This document shows, piece after piece, positions 8,404 to 17,085 of a stretch of DNA of 64,000 nucleotides. A model generated the notes under the pieces. That model did no database searches. It was not told where the DNA came from and saw nothing but the letters and a program-made list of their open reading frames with translations. Source of the DNA: Microbacter margulisiae (GTDB taxonomy: Bacteria; Bacteroidota; Bacteroidia; Bacteroidales; Paludibacteraceae); assembly GCF_014192515.1 (NCBI RefSeq), contig NZ_JACHYB010000001.1, positions 2,046,001 through 2,110,000 of the forward strand, read 5' to 3'. The translations under genes were made by a program, and so were the position numbers. Every line of letters begins with the position of its first letter. Positions within the stretch are counted from its first letter, which is position 1.

Positions 8404-9853
8404 GGTAGTGTCCAAAAATTTGTGTAAACGCATTCTTATCTCATTTATTATTATTTTTTCTTTTCGAATCCCCTCTCAAAATTTTTGAGGGGTTTGAAAA
8501 GAAAAAACTTCCGTTTTTATTTTATTCTTAAACTAGTGTCACTAATATTTGCTCTATCAGGATATAAAATCATAAACTGATTGGCAATCAATGGCCAGTT
8601 GGAAACTTTTGCACTCCAAGATATTGAGGCTTGTTGGATCGCCAGATACACTGCTTTTTTCATTGCCTGATCATCAGGAAACATCAATTTATTTTTGGTG
8701 TATTTGCGTATGCTTCGATTTAGATTTTCAATCACATTAGTGGTATAGATAATCTTTCGTATTTCGGCTGGATAGGTAAAATAGGCTGTCAGATTTTCCC
8801 AATTTGCAATCCAGGATTTAATGGCATAAGGATATTTCTCTCCCCATTTAGTTTCCAATTCAGCAAAAGCTTCCCCAGCAGCATCTAAGTTTCGGGCCTG
8901 ATACACTTGTTGAAGATCATGCATAAAACTCCGTTTTTCCTTTGTCCCAATATAGTTCATCGTGTTTCTTATCTGATGAACAATACATAATTGTGTTACT
9001 GTTTCCGGAAACACAGCCTGAATAGCCTGGGTTAGCCCTTTCAGATTATCTGAACAGGCAATTAAAATATCTTTCACCCCTCGTTTCTTCAAATCATCCA
9101 ACACGTTCATCCAAAATGAAGCCGATTCAGTTTCATTGATCCACATACTAATAACTTCTCTATGTCCATTGGTATTTAAACCGATAATCAGATAAACGCT
9201 TTTACTTATTATCTTACCTCCTGAACGAACTTTGATACGAATACCATCTAACCAAACAATCAGATAAGTATCATCCAATGGACGGGTTTGCCAGGCTTCT
9301 ACATCGCTCATTACCTGATCTGTGATATTGGATATGGACGAAGAACTGATAGTGACACCATAAATGTCTTTTATCTGAGCTTCTATGTCACGAGTCGACA
9401 TGCCTCGTGCATACAAAGAAATCACAACGCTTTCTATCTTGTCTATTACTTTTTGACGCTTGGGCAAAACGATGGGATTAAACTCACCCTGACGATCGCG
9501 GGGAACCTCTATAATTATTTCTCCACTACTGCTCTTTACTAACTTGCGGGTTTTTCCATTACGAGAGTTCCCACTGCCATTTCCTTTGACTGAGTGCTTG
9601 TCGTAGCCAAGATGTTCGCTCAACTCACTTTCTAACATCTTTTCTACTCCCCGCTTAAATAGCTTATCCATAAAACCATTTATGTCTTGCATGGTCTTGA
9701 AACCCTTGAAAAAATCTGTTGGTAACTGGGAGAAAAGTGCCTCATCTTCTGCACTCAATTTTGATAATACTGATTTCTGCTTTTTCATGTCCTTTTTTTT
9801 CTGTTATAAAAATAAGCATTTATTTCTATTTACACAGTTTTTTGGACGGTCTC
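8404..9853 (-). mobile_element. IS256-family insertion sequence, copy 2 (1450 bp)
   Basis: It has the same ends and length as copy 1, with GGTAGTGTCC on the left and GGACGGTCTC on the right. It is flanked by a 9-bp target duplication TGAATTTCG (8395-8403 and 9854-9862), which differs from that of copy 1, so the two copies inserted independently and did not arise by tandem duplication. The same orientation and only 29 bp of separation make recombination between them possible. Confidence 0.93.
8517..9788 (-). CDS. IS256-family (mutator-type) transposase, copy 2
   Basis: This is a second 423-residue transposase with the same protein sequence as the one at 7038-8309, including the catalytic Asp in LDGIRIKVRSGG, Asp in ACSDNLKGLTQ and Glu in NVIENLNRSIRKY. 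It is intact and lies inside the element at 8404-9853. As with the other copy, the start is an ATG about 65 bp from the right inverted repeat, leaving room for a promoter inside the element. Confidence 0.96.
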   Translation of the reverse strand: MKKQKSVLSKLSAEDEALFSQLPTDFFKGFKTMQDINGFMDKLFKRGVEKMLESELSEHLGYDKHSVKGNGSGNSRNGKTRKLVKSSSGEIIIEVPRDRQGEFNPIVLPKRQKVIDKIESVVISLYARGMSTRDIEAQIKDIYGVTISSSSISNITDQVMSDVEAWQTRPLDDTYLIVWLDGIRIKVRSGGKIISKSVYLIIGLNTNGHREVISMWINETESASFWMNVLDDLKKRGVKDILIACSDNLKGLTQAIQAVFPETVTQLCIVHQIRNTMNYIGTKEKRSFMHDLQQVYQARNLDAAGEAFAELETKWGEKYPYAIKSWIANWENLTAYFTYPAEIRKIIYTTNVIENLNRSIRKYTKNKLMFPDDQAMKKAVYLAIQQASISWSAKVSNWPLIANQFMILYPDRANISDTSLRIK

Positions 9854-10134
9854 TGAATTTCGTACAAACATCGAGTCATTTCGGTCAAGAAATGAATTAT
9901 TTCATACACGAAATAAAGCATTTCGTACAAGAAATGCGTCATTGCGTATACGAAACGGAAAATGTTGGCAAGAAATGAATCATTTTCGTATACCAATTGG
10001 TCATTACGTACATGAAATAGCTTATTTCGTACACGATATGCATCATTTCGTGTACGAAATGAACGAATGTGGACAAGAAAAGGATCATTGTGTGCATGAA
10101 ATTATCCATTTCATTAAAGCAATGGAACGTTGTT
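9854..10134. repeat. Tandem array of 21-bp palindromic repeats (about 13 units here)
   Basis: From 9863 onward the sequence falls into units of 21 bp (one of 20) with the idealised dyad CATTTCGTACACGAAATG centred on GTAC. Good units are 9905-9925, 9926-9946, 10009-10029, 10030-10050 and 10051-10071; the array decays toward 10134. The period equals seven codons and two helical turns. Because the unit is palindromic, both strands read a heptad like H-F-V-x-E-M-x, but the 20-bp unit changes the frame, so one continuous protein is unlikely. The array once extended left through 8383-8403 and probably to about 6905, before the two IS elements inserted. Function unknown. Confidence 0.85.
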
Positions 10135-10502
10135 TGGAGAAAATACAAAAAATCAAACACAATATTTTATTTATTGTCAGGAATATAGACTATGTATGCC
10201 AAAAAATCGTTATTTTGGACAAGAACTAAACGATTTCAGATATAACATGCCCAGCATTGTATATATATTCATTCTTAAAGAACAAACAAAAGCCATAAAT
10301 TGTATGCCATGAGTAGTTTTCAGCTATCTGCTTTTTTTACTTTGGGGCTCGGAGGATAAAAAACCGGAATGATTTCAACGTAACAAGCTGATATTTTTAC
10401 TTCAGAAATTAATTCGTTACTTTTGTACATTAAAACTCTACAACACTAAATTTGTTGCAAGTTATCTCCAATAACGTTCAGACGGAACATAAATTTTAAT
10501 AG
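10135..10502. promoter_or_regulatory. Intergenic region with -7 box (TACTTTTG at 10418-10425) for the amidase operon
   Basis: The stretch between the repeat array and the amidase gene holds no convincing gene. TACTTTTG at 10418-10425 matches TAnnTTTG, with a T-run rather than TTTG at the -33 distance. The leader to the ATG at 10503 would be about 70 nt. Confidence 0.5.
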
Positions 10503-11783
10503 ATGAGACGTTTACTAATAACATTTGGGTTCCTCTTGTTCAACTTCTATGCTGGCATACTTTTTGCTCATCCCTTCACCGTAACAATTGATGCAGGACA
10601 TGGAGGAAAAGATCCGGGAGCTATCGGATCTTTTGCACAGGAAAAAAATATTAATCTGGCCGTAGCATTAAAATTGGGAAAATTGATTCAAAAGAATTGT
10701 CCCGACGTGCGTGTGGTTTACACCCGGAAGACAGACATTTTTATTCCTTTGGAAGAACGGGCTATGATTGCAAATAATGCGCATTCAAATCTTTTTATTT
10801 GCATTCACACCAATTCATCGCCAAATCCGCATGTGACAGGAGCTGAAACATACGCTCTCGGATTAGCCAAAACGAAAGCCAATATGGATGTGGCCCGACG
10901 CGAAAACTCAGTTATTTTACTCGAAAACAATTATAAGGAGAAATATCAGGGATTTAACCCGAACTCGATTGATTCGTACATTATGTTTGAATATATGCAG
11001 GATAAATATATTGATCGCAGTATACAATTCGCATCAGATGTAGAAAATGAACTTACAGCCAACGCGAACCGCTCTAATCGTGGCGTCAGGCAGGCAGGTT
11101 TTTGGGTTCTTCATCAAACTTCAATGCCGGCTGTTCTGATCGAATTGGGGTATATCACGAATGAAAAGGAAGAGACTTACCTGACATCAAACAAGGGACA
11201 GAATCATTTGGCTGAATCCATATTCAAAGCGTTTCTTGAATTCAAACATGAATATGACCGCAAAACAAACAATCATTTTGTTGCCTCAACAGAAGAAAGT
11301 TCTCCCAGCGTGGCGGCAGATACCAGCAATAACAATGATACGGCTTCACAAAACCAGACCATAAAGGTTGACACGGTAAAACCTCAAAAAGAAATCAAAG
11401 AAGAGCCTGCACAAGCGCCCAAACATGAAACTCCAGCACAAAAACAGGTAGCAACGCCGCAGGTAACTCATTCCCAAACACTGGTTTCACAGGAAAGAAA
11501 GACGCAGGATGCCCCAATCTTTAAGATCCAGTTTCTGCTATCCAGTAAGAAGCTATCTTTAAACAATTCGCAGTTCAGGCATTTGCACCATGTCAGCTTT
11601 TATCAGGAAGATCATTGGTATAAATACACTGCCGGAGATACTTCCAACTATCGTCAGATCATTGCAGAACATCAAAAAATCAAAAAATTGTATCCTACCG
11701 CATTTGTGATTGCATTTGTGAATGATCATAAGATTCCATTAGAGGAAGCTATCCGGCTCTGGAGGGCAAATCAACAAAAATAA
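10503..11783 (+). CDS. N-acetylmuramoyl-L-alanine amidase (Amidase_3 family)
   Basis: This periplasmic zinc amidase cleaves the bond between N-acetylmuramic acid and L-alanine in peptidoglycan, usually for daughter-cell separation and remodelling. A signal peptide (residues 1-22, ending FAHP) precedes the Amidase_3 domain (about 25-250). Zinc and catalytic motifs are visible: TIDAGHGGKDPGA with the first His, NLFICIHTNSSP with the second His, and VLIELGYITNEKEE with the catalytic Glu. Residues 260-330 form a low-complexity Pro/Gln/Thr-rich linker, followed by a C-terminal domain (about 335-426) resembling a SPOR-like or uncharacterised cell-wall-binding region. An mlaD-like gene follows after 22 bp, a common Bacteroidetes arrangement that suggests co-transcription. 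Function is firm; the C-terminal domain is not identified. Confidence 0.93.
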   Translation: MRRLLITFGFLLFNFYAGILFAHPFTVTIDAGHGGKDPGAIGSFAQEKNINLAVALKLGKLIQKNCPDVRVVYTRKTDIFIPLEERAMIANNAHSNLFICIHTNSSPNPHVTGAETYALGLAKTKANMDVARRENSVILLENNYKEKYQGFNPNSIDSYIMFEYMQDKYIDRSIQFASDVENELTANANRSNRGVRQAGFWVLHQTSMPAVLIELGYITNEKEETYLTSNKGQNHLAESIFKAFLEFKHEYDRKTNNHFVASTEESSPSVAADTSNNNDTASQNQTIKVDTVKPQKEIKEEPAQAPKHETPAQKQVATPQVTHSQTLVSQERKTQDAPIFKIQFLLSSKKLSLNNSQFRHLHHVSFYQEDHWYKYTAGDTSNYRQIIAEHQKIKKLYPTAFVIAFVNDHKIPLEEAIRLWRANQQK

Positions 11784-11805
11784 AACTCAAACACCATATT
11801 TAAAG

Positions 11806-12711
11806 ATGAAAAAGTTATCACCTACCCAATCCAGGGAAATGAAAATTGGTTTAATGATAGTAGCTGCCATAGCTATTCTCTATTTTGGAATCAATTTTCT
11901 GAAAGGAGTCAATTTATTTAAACCCGCAAATTATTACATCGTAAAATTCAAAAATTTAAATGGACTTGCCATTGCAAATCCCGTAACCATCCAGGGTTAC
12001 CAGATAGGACAGGTGCACGAAATAGCATATGATTTCTCAAAAGACAGCGCTTTCCAGGTGTTTATCCGTATAAACAAAGACATAAAACTTCCTAAAGGAA
12101 CTTATGCGGAACTTAAGGATGCCGGGTTAGTAGCCGGGGAAGAGATTGAATTAATATATCCCAAAACGATATATGCAGGATATTATGCCTCCGGAGATAC
12201 ACTTCCATCAACTATACAACAAGGATTAATGGCCACAATCAACAATCAGGTAATGCCCAAATTACAGGCAATCATCCCAAAAGTTGATTCCTTACTCGAC
12301 GCATTGCATGCAGTGGCAGCCAATCCCGATATTCAAAAGAGCTTAGCTTCTATTGCGCAAACAACAGATAACCTGAGTCAAACATCAAACCAACTGAAAC
12401 TATTGATGGCTCATGATGTTCCCAATGTGCTGAACAAAGTCAACATCATGGCAGATAATTTTGACGCGGTGAGCCAGAATTTACGCAGCATAGATTTCCA
12501 GAAGACGATTAATAGTGTCAATCAAACATTGGATAATGTTCAATCCATAACCAATAAGATTAACAGTAAAAATGGGACATTAGGCATGCTGCTGAATGAT
12601 ACTACCCTATACGTTTCACTTACGCATCTGACACAGAGTACAAATAATCTGATGGTTGATCTTAAAGCTCATCCAAAACGTTATGTACATTTCTCTCTGA
12701 TCAGTTTCTAA
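11806..12711 (+). CDS. MCE-domain protein of the MlaD family (lipid transport)
   Basis: The 301-residue protein has one N-terminal membrane helix (about 14-30, IGLMIVAAIAILYFGINFL) followed by an MCE domain (about 38-125) with VKFKNLNGLAIANPVTIQGYQIGQV and ELKDAGLVAGEEIELIYP. The C-terminal half is an extended helical region with repeated Asn/Gln and hydrophobic positions, as in MlaD/PqiB-type proteins. Family knowledge: MCE proteins form hexameric rings or tubes that carry phospholipids between the inner and outer membranes with an MlaE permease and MlaF ATPase. No such partners are in the window, so they must be encoded elsewhere. It probably shares a transcript with the upstream amidase. 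Confidence 0.88.
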   Translation: MKKLSPTQSREMKIGLMIVAAIAILYFGINFLKGVNLFKPANYYIVKFKNLNGLAIANPVTIQGYQIGQVHEIAYDFSKDSAFQVFIRINKDIKLPKGTYAELKDAGLVAGEEIELIYPKTIYAGYYASGDTLPSTIQQGLMATINNQVMPKLQAIIPKVDSLLDALHAVAANPDIQKSLASIAQTTDNLSQTSNQLKLLMAHDVPNVLNKVNIMADNFDAVSQNLRSIDFQKTINSVNQTLDNVQSITNKINSKNGTLGMLLNDTTLYVSLTHLTQSTNNLMVDLKAHPKRYVHFSLISF

Positions 12712-12743
12712 ACATGAAATAATAATCAATAAATAAAGACTAT

Positions 12744-13736
12744 ATGCAATTTGGATCATTAAATCTCAGCAAAAAAGCAAGCGATACGTCGCCTGCCAGG
12801 ACAGAAAAAACACGCTGTCTGATTATCGGTTCCGGACCAGCCGGTTATACTGCCGCTATTTACGCGGGACGTGCCAATCTCGCTCCAATCCTTTATCAGG
12901 GGATGGAACCGGGAGGTCAATTGACCACAACGACTGAAATCGAAAACTTTCCAGGTTATCCGGAAGGAACAACCGGCACACAAATGATGGAAGATCTTCA
13001 AAAACAGGCTGAACGGTTTGGAGCTGACATTCGCTTTGGTATTGCCACCTCGGCTGATTTATCAGCAACTCCTTACAAAATCACTATCGACGATGAATTG
13101 GTCATCGAAGCAGATGCTTTGATCATTGCCACAGGTGCTAAAGCAAAATATCTGGGAATTCCCGACGAACAAAAATATGCAGGAAGCGGCGTATCAGCAT
13201 GTGCAACCTGTGACGGATTTTTTTACCGGAATAAAGTGGTTGCAGTAGTTGGAGGTGGTGATACAGCTTGTGAAGAAGCTGTTTACCTTGCCGGTTTATG
13301 TAAGAAAGTCTATATGATCGTGCGCAAGCCTTTCCTGAGAGCATCCATCATCATGCAGGAGCGTGTAAAAAAAGCATCCAACATTGAAATCCTTTTTGAG
13401 CACGAAACCTTAGGTTTATTTGGAGAAGGAGCCGTTGAAGGTGTTACTTTGCTTAAGAAAAGAGGTACGCCAGACGAAGAAGCCATTAAGATTGCCATTG
13501 ACGGATTTTTCCTGGCGATCGGGCATCAACCTAACACAGAATTGTTCAAAGAATATATAAAGCTCGATGAAAACGGATATATCATGACTCAGCCGGGAAC
13601 ACCGATGACAAATCTACCCGGTGTATTTGCAGCAGGGGATGTAGCCGATCCGCATTACAGGCAAGCCATCACTGCTGCCGGAAGCGGTTGCCAGGCTGCC
13701 ATCGAAACAGAGCGTTACCTGTCAAGTCATTCTTAA
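12744..13736 (+). CDS. trxB: Thioredoxin-disulfide reductase
   Basis: This cytoplasmic flavoenzyme reduces thioredoxin with NADPH. The FAD-binding motif IIGSGPAGYTAAIYAGRA begins near residue 28, the redox-active site CATC is at residues 153-156 (SACATCDGFFYRN), the NADPH motif VVGGGDTACEEAVYL follows at about 172, and the second FAD motif GVFAAGDVADPHYRQ lies near the C-terminus. At 330 residues it is slightly longer than usual because of about 20 extra N-terminal residues; there is no internal methionine before the FAD motif, so the ATG at 12744 is kept. It follows the mlaD-like gene by 32 bp and ends at a strong terminator. Confidence 0.97.
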   Translation: MQFGSLNLSKKASDTSPARTEKTRCLIIGSGPAGYTAAIYAGRANLAPILYQGMEPGGQLTTTTEIENFPGYPEGTTGTQMMEDLQKQAERFGADIRFGIATSADLSATPYKITIDDELVIEADALIIATGAKAKYLGIPDEQKYAGSGVSACATCDGFFYRNKVVAVVGGGDTACEEAVYLAGLCKKVYMIVRKPFLRASIIMQERVKKASNIEILFEHETLGLFGEGAVEGVTLLKKRGTPDEEAIKIAIDGFFLAIGHQPNTELFKEYIKLDENGYIMTQPGTPMTNLPGVFAAGDVADPHYRQAITAAGSGCQAAIETERYLSSHS

Positions 13737-13751
13737 TTTTTCGATACAGGT

Positions 13752-13792
13752 AAACATCCGGATACATGCTCACTGTATCCGGATGTTTCATT
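13752..13792 (+). terminator. Intrinsic terminator after trxB
   Basis: A perfect 15-bp stem, AAACATCCGGATACA (13752-13766) with TGTATCCGGATGTTT (13774-13788), has a 7-nt loop followed by CATTTAAT. It closes the amidase-mlaD-trxB unit. Confidence 0.9.
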
Positions 13793-13833
13793 TAATACTA
13801 TTGGCAAAGAAGACAACAATAAATCTATTACAA

Positions 13834-14694
13834 ATGAAAACAGACTTTGTCAGTACAGCCATCACAAAACTTCGCGCATTTCGTAGCGAATCACAAATTC
13901 CTCCTTATAAACTTGGACTGGCATTGAGTGGCGGTGGAATTCGCGGCTTAGCTCACCTGGGCATTATCCAGGCATTAGAGGAACATGGCCTTAAACCTGA
14001 CATTTTATCAGGCACAAGCGCCGGATCAATTGTGGGAGCCCTATATGCGGACGGATATTCACCAAAGGAAATTGCCCGGTTTTTCCAGGAATCAAAATTT
14101 TTTCAATGGGCTAAAGTTGCTTTGCCAAAACAAAGCCTGATATCTTCTGAAAAATTATACAAAGCAGTCGGGGAACTACTTCATGCCGAAACATTCGAAG
14201 AATTGAGTCTCCCTCTCGTTATCAGCATGACGGACTTTACGAATGGCAAGCCAGTATTTGTGGAAAGCGGTCCGTTACTCGACATTATTATTGCCTCTTC
14301 AAGCATCCCCATTATTTTTAATCCGATTGAAATTGGCGGGAAACAATATGTTGACGGAGGATTAACCTGTAATCTGCCTGCCAAAATCATCCGTCCACGT
14401 TGTCAGGAATTGATTGGTGTGCATGTCAATCACATTCCTACTTCACCCCCTTTACGTTCGATTTGGGAAATTGCTGAACGTGCTTACCAAATTACGCTGG
14501 AAGCAAATACTCTCGATGAAAAAAAGGTTTGCAATCTGGTAATTGAACCTACCAAAGTGCGTAAATATGGATTATTTGACGTGAGTGACAGTCAAAAAGT
14601 ATTTGATCTCGGATATGATGCCGGAATGAAAGCGCTGGATAAATATCTTGAGGACAAAAAATTGTCAGAAAAATCCATGACAGCTATTCTTTAG
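13834..14694 (+). CDS. Patatin-like phospholipase family protein
   Basis: This is a putative serine acyl hydrolase of the RssA/patatin type. The ATG at 13834 (MKTDFVSTAITKLRAF) is preferred; the in-frame upstream extension overlaps the trxB terminator. Motifs: the oxyanion-hole glycine run GLALSGGGIRGLAHLG, the nucleophile elbow GTSAG with Ser at about residue 62, and the catalytic Asp in YVDGG at about residue 174. The length (286 residues) is typical of short bacterial patatins without a lipid anchor or barrel, so it is likely cytoplasmic. Substrate is unknown. Its stop codon overlaps the first CTTTAG of a putative operator serving the next gene. Confidence 0.9.
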   Translation: MKTDFVSTAITKLRAFRSESQIPPYKLGLALSGGGIRGLAHLGIIQALEEHGLKPDILSGTSAGSIVGALYADGYSPKEIARFFQESKFFQWAKVALPKQSLISSEKLYKAVGELLHAETFEELSLPLVISMTDFTNGKPVFVESGPLLDIIIASSSIPIIFNPIEIGGKQYVDGGLTCNLPAKIIRPRCQELIGVHVNHIPTSPPLRSIWEIAERAYQITLEANTLDEKKVCNLVIEPTKVRKYGLFDVSDSQKVFDLGYDAGMKALDKYLEDKKLSEKSMTAIL

Positions 14695-14705
14695 TTTCGC
14701 TTTAG
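14689..14705. promoter_or_regulatory. Candidate response-regulator box, CTTTAG-N5-CTTTAG (copy 1)
   Basis: CTTTAG begins at 14689 and at 14700, exactly 11 bp apart, in the 17-mer CTTTAGTTTCGCTTTAG. The same 17-mer with one C/T difference occurs at 17020-17036 in front of the response-regulator gene. OmpR/PhoB-type regulators usually bind direct repeats with 10-11 bp period. It is 90 bp upstream of the receptor start. Confidence 0.55.
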
Positions 14706-14794
14706 TTTTCCGTTCGACATTTGTAAGCTGAAAAATGATTCATCATAAAGTTATGGTGATCAAACTGAACTCTAATCTTTAATTTCACTTGCAA

Positions 14795-16957
14795 ATGAAA
14801 ACTGGCCTATTGACATTGTTTTTCATGCTTTCTTCTTTCGTTATCGTAAACGCCCAAAACACTTTTAAAGCTATTCTAAAAGATGACGCTACGGAAGAAC
14901 CTATTATTGGAGCGGCTGTCACTATTGATTCGTTGAAACTCGGCGCTGTGACCGATACAACCGGACTGGTAACGCTTACACATATTCCGAATGGCAATTT
15001 TCAGATTAAATTCAAATCAATGGGATATTCTACAAAAACTAAAACATTGCACTTCCCGTTAGCATCACGCAATAAGGTTTTTGACATTGATTTGGAACCT
15101 TCTACGAATGAAATGGATGAGGTTGTCGTCTCCATCACGCGAAGTAACCGGAGTATTGAGGATATCCCCACCAAAGTGGATGTTGTTGCCGCAGATGACT
15201 TGGGTGAAAAAGGGATGATGCAGCCCTCGAATATTGCGTTATTATTTAATGAAACGACTGGAGTGATGGCACAACAAACTTCAGCCATAACTGGAGCAAC
15301 ATCACTTCGTATGCAAGGGTTGGACGGTCGATACACCACGATATTAAATGACGGCATGCCACTTTATGATGGTTTTTCAGGAGGATTAAGTATCGTACAA
15401 ATACCACCGATGAATTTGCAACAAGTAGAATTTATCAAAGGAAGTGCATCTACTCTTTATGGTGGCGGAGCTATAGGCGGCGTAGTCGATCTGATAACAA
15501 AACAACCTGAAAAACAACGAAAACTTTCATTTCTCTTCAATGGTACTTCCGGAAAAGGATTCGACGGGAGTGAATATTATGCACAACGATGGAATAAAAT
15601 AGGCGTCACACTGTTTTCCACATACGATCATTCTTCTGCCTATGATCCCTTCCATACCGGTTTTTCAGCAATACCGCAAAACGGTCGGGTTACTGTCAAT
15701 CCTAAATTATTCCTTTATCTCGACAAAAACACTACTGCCTGGTTTGGCATTAATACATCTTTTGAAAAGCGTTTAGGTGGTGATATGAACGTAATTGCAG
15801 GAAATGCGGATAGTACACATCAATATTTTCAACGAAATAATTCAACCCGGCTATCAACTCAATTTTCATTGAATCATCAATTCAGTGATAAAAGCCAATT
15901 GAATGTAAAAAATAGCATCAGTTTTTTTGGCAATAATCTTCAACAACCGGCTTTCAATTCAACCGGACGGGAAGTCGCTTCATTCAGTGAAGTTAATTAT
16001 CAATATTCAGCGCCTGTTTCCGAATGGGTTGTCGGTGCCAATCTTTGGACAGATCATTATCAGACGATCCATTCTACACAACCCGACTATCAGCTTACTA
16101 CAGTCAGCGCTTTCGCCCAAAACACATTAACGCCGTGTCCCTGGTTTACGTTTGAGAGTGGGCTCCGTTTAGATGAAAGTAATGTATCGATAAATACACA
16201 GAAAAACGAATTTTTTGTCCTCCCCGAAATCCATGCCTTATTCAAGGTAAATACGCATTGGAGTACACGTCTTGGAGGAGGATTAGGATATAAAATGCCA
16301 TCGCCATTTGGCTTTGAAAATGATCAATATAATTATGCAACCCTTCAACCGTTAAATGTTGCCCAAACATTAGCCGAACGCAGTTATGGCGGTAACTGGG
16401 ATTTTATCTATCAGACCAGTGGAGATGGAATTACGTTCAGTCTTGACGAAATGCTTTTTGCAACCCGGGTGAATCATCCTCTCGTTGAACAAAACAACAA
16501 TTCACTGACCAATGCCAATGGATATGTTCTGTCACAAGGAAGCGCGACCAATGCGTCCATGATCATCGGCGATCTTAACCTTTTTGCAGGATATACTTAT
16601 ACATTAGCACAACAACATTTTAATAACCAGGTTACCTGGCAACCACTCACGCCAAAAAATCTGCTTTATCTCGATTTTGCTTACGAAGATGAAGGAAACT
16701 TCCGTGTCGGCATCGAAGCTGATTACACCAGCAATCAACAGCTTATGGATGGAACTATGGGAAAACAAACATTTATCACAAGTCTCCTTGCCGAAAAGAT
16801 GTGGAAACACTTCAATATATTTATGAATGTGGAAGACCTGGCTAATGTACGGCAAACTAATCTTTATACAGGATCCATTACCCATCCGGTCTTTGAAGAT
16901 GTATACGCTCCATTAGAAGGACGAATGATTAATCTGGGCATCCAAGTTCATGTATAA
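14795..16957 (+). CDS. TonB-dependent outer-membrane receptor linked to an efflux/two-component cluster
   Basis: This is a 720-residue outer-membrane receptor. The ATG at 14795 gives a good signal peptide (MKTGLLTLFFMLSSFVIVNAQ). A carboxypeptidase-like domain (about 22-105, TEEPIIGAAVTIDSLKLG) is followed by a TonB-box-like stretch (EMDEVVVSITR), the plug (about 120-225, with SLRMQGLDGRYTTILNDGMP and KGSASTLYGGGAIGGVVDLI) and the barrel, ending in an aromatic/hydrophobic strand (RMINLGIQVHV). The barrel is in the size range of siderophore, metal or vitamin receptors rather than SusC. It precedes a response regulator, sensor kinase and RND pump on the same strand, and shares a putative operator with them, so it may belong to the same metal or toxic-compound response. 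The substrate cannot be told from sequence alone. Confidence 0.9.
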   Translation: MKTGLLTLFFMLSSFVIVNAQNTFKAILKDDATEEPIIGAAVTIDSLKLGAVTDTTGLVTLTHIPNGNFQIKFKSMGYSTKTKTLHFPLASRNKVFDIDLEPSTNEMDEVVVSITRSNRSIEDIPTKVDVVAADDLGEKGMMQPSNIALLFNETTGVMAQQTSAITGATSLRMQGLDGRYTTILNDGMPLYDGFSGGLSIVQIPPMNLQQVEFIKGSASTLYGGGAIGGVVDLITKQPEKQRKLSFLFNGTSGKGFDGSEYYAQRWNKIGVTLFSTYDHSSAYDPFHTGFSAIPQNGRVTVNPKLFLYLDKNTTAWFGINTSFEKRLGGDMNVIAGNADSTHQYFQRNNSTRLSTQFSLNHQFSDKSQLNVKNSISFFGNNLQQPAFNSTGREVASFSEVNYQYSAPVSEWVVGANLWTDHYQTIHSTQPDYQLTTVSAFAQNTLTPCPWFTFESGLRLDESNVSINTQKNEFFVLPEIHALFKVNTHWSTRLGGGLGYKMPSPFGFENDQYNYATLQPLNVAQTLAERSYGGNWDFIYQTSGDGITFSLDEMLFATRVNHPLVEQNNNSLTNANGYVLSQGSATNASMIIGDLNLFAGYTYTLAQQHFNNQVTWQPLTPKNLLYLDFAYEDEGNFRVGIEADYTSNQQLMDGTMGKQTFITSLLAEKMWKHFNIFMNVEDLANVRQTNLYTGSITHPVFEDVYAPLEGRMINLGIQVHV

Positions 16958-17019
16958 CAAACAACCAAACTATTGTGTCACGAAAAATCTTACAAAATCA
17001 AATAATATCGGAATAAAAT

Positions 17020-17036
17020 CTTTAGTTTTGCTTTAG
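17020..17036. promoter_or_regulatory. Candidate response-regulator box, CTTTAG-N5-CTTTAG (copy 2)
   Basis: CTTTAG begins at 17020 and 17031, again 11 bp apart, in CTTTAGTTTTGCTTTAG. It lies 50-66 bp before the response-regulator start, a position suited to autoregulation. It nearly matches the box at 14689-14705. Confidence 0.55.
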
Positions 17037-17085
17037 ATTGTTGTTGTTTATTTGTAGCAAAATAGTCTGTATCAAAAATCTGCTT

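Noticed and set aside
6925..9853. The two IS256 copies as one tandem duplication or a composite transposon
   Set aside because: They have different target duplications and only 29 bp, with no cargo gene, between them, so two independent insertions explain them better.
9942..10229. A 95-residue open frame across the 21-bp array that reads repeated H-F-V-x-E-M heptads
   Set aside because: It starts at TTG, the other strand and another frame read similar heptads because the unit is palindromic, and a 20-bp unit shifts the frame. Coding is not supported.
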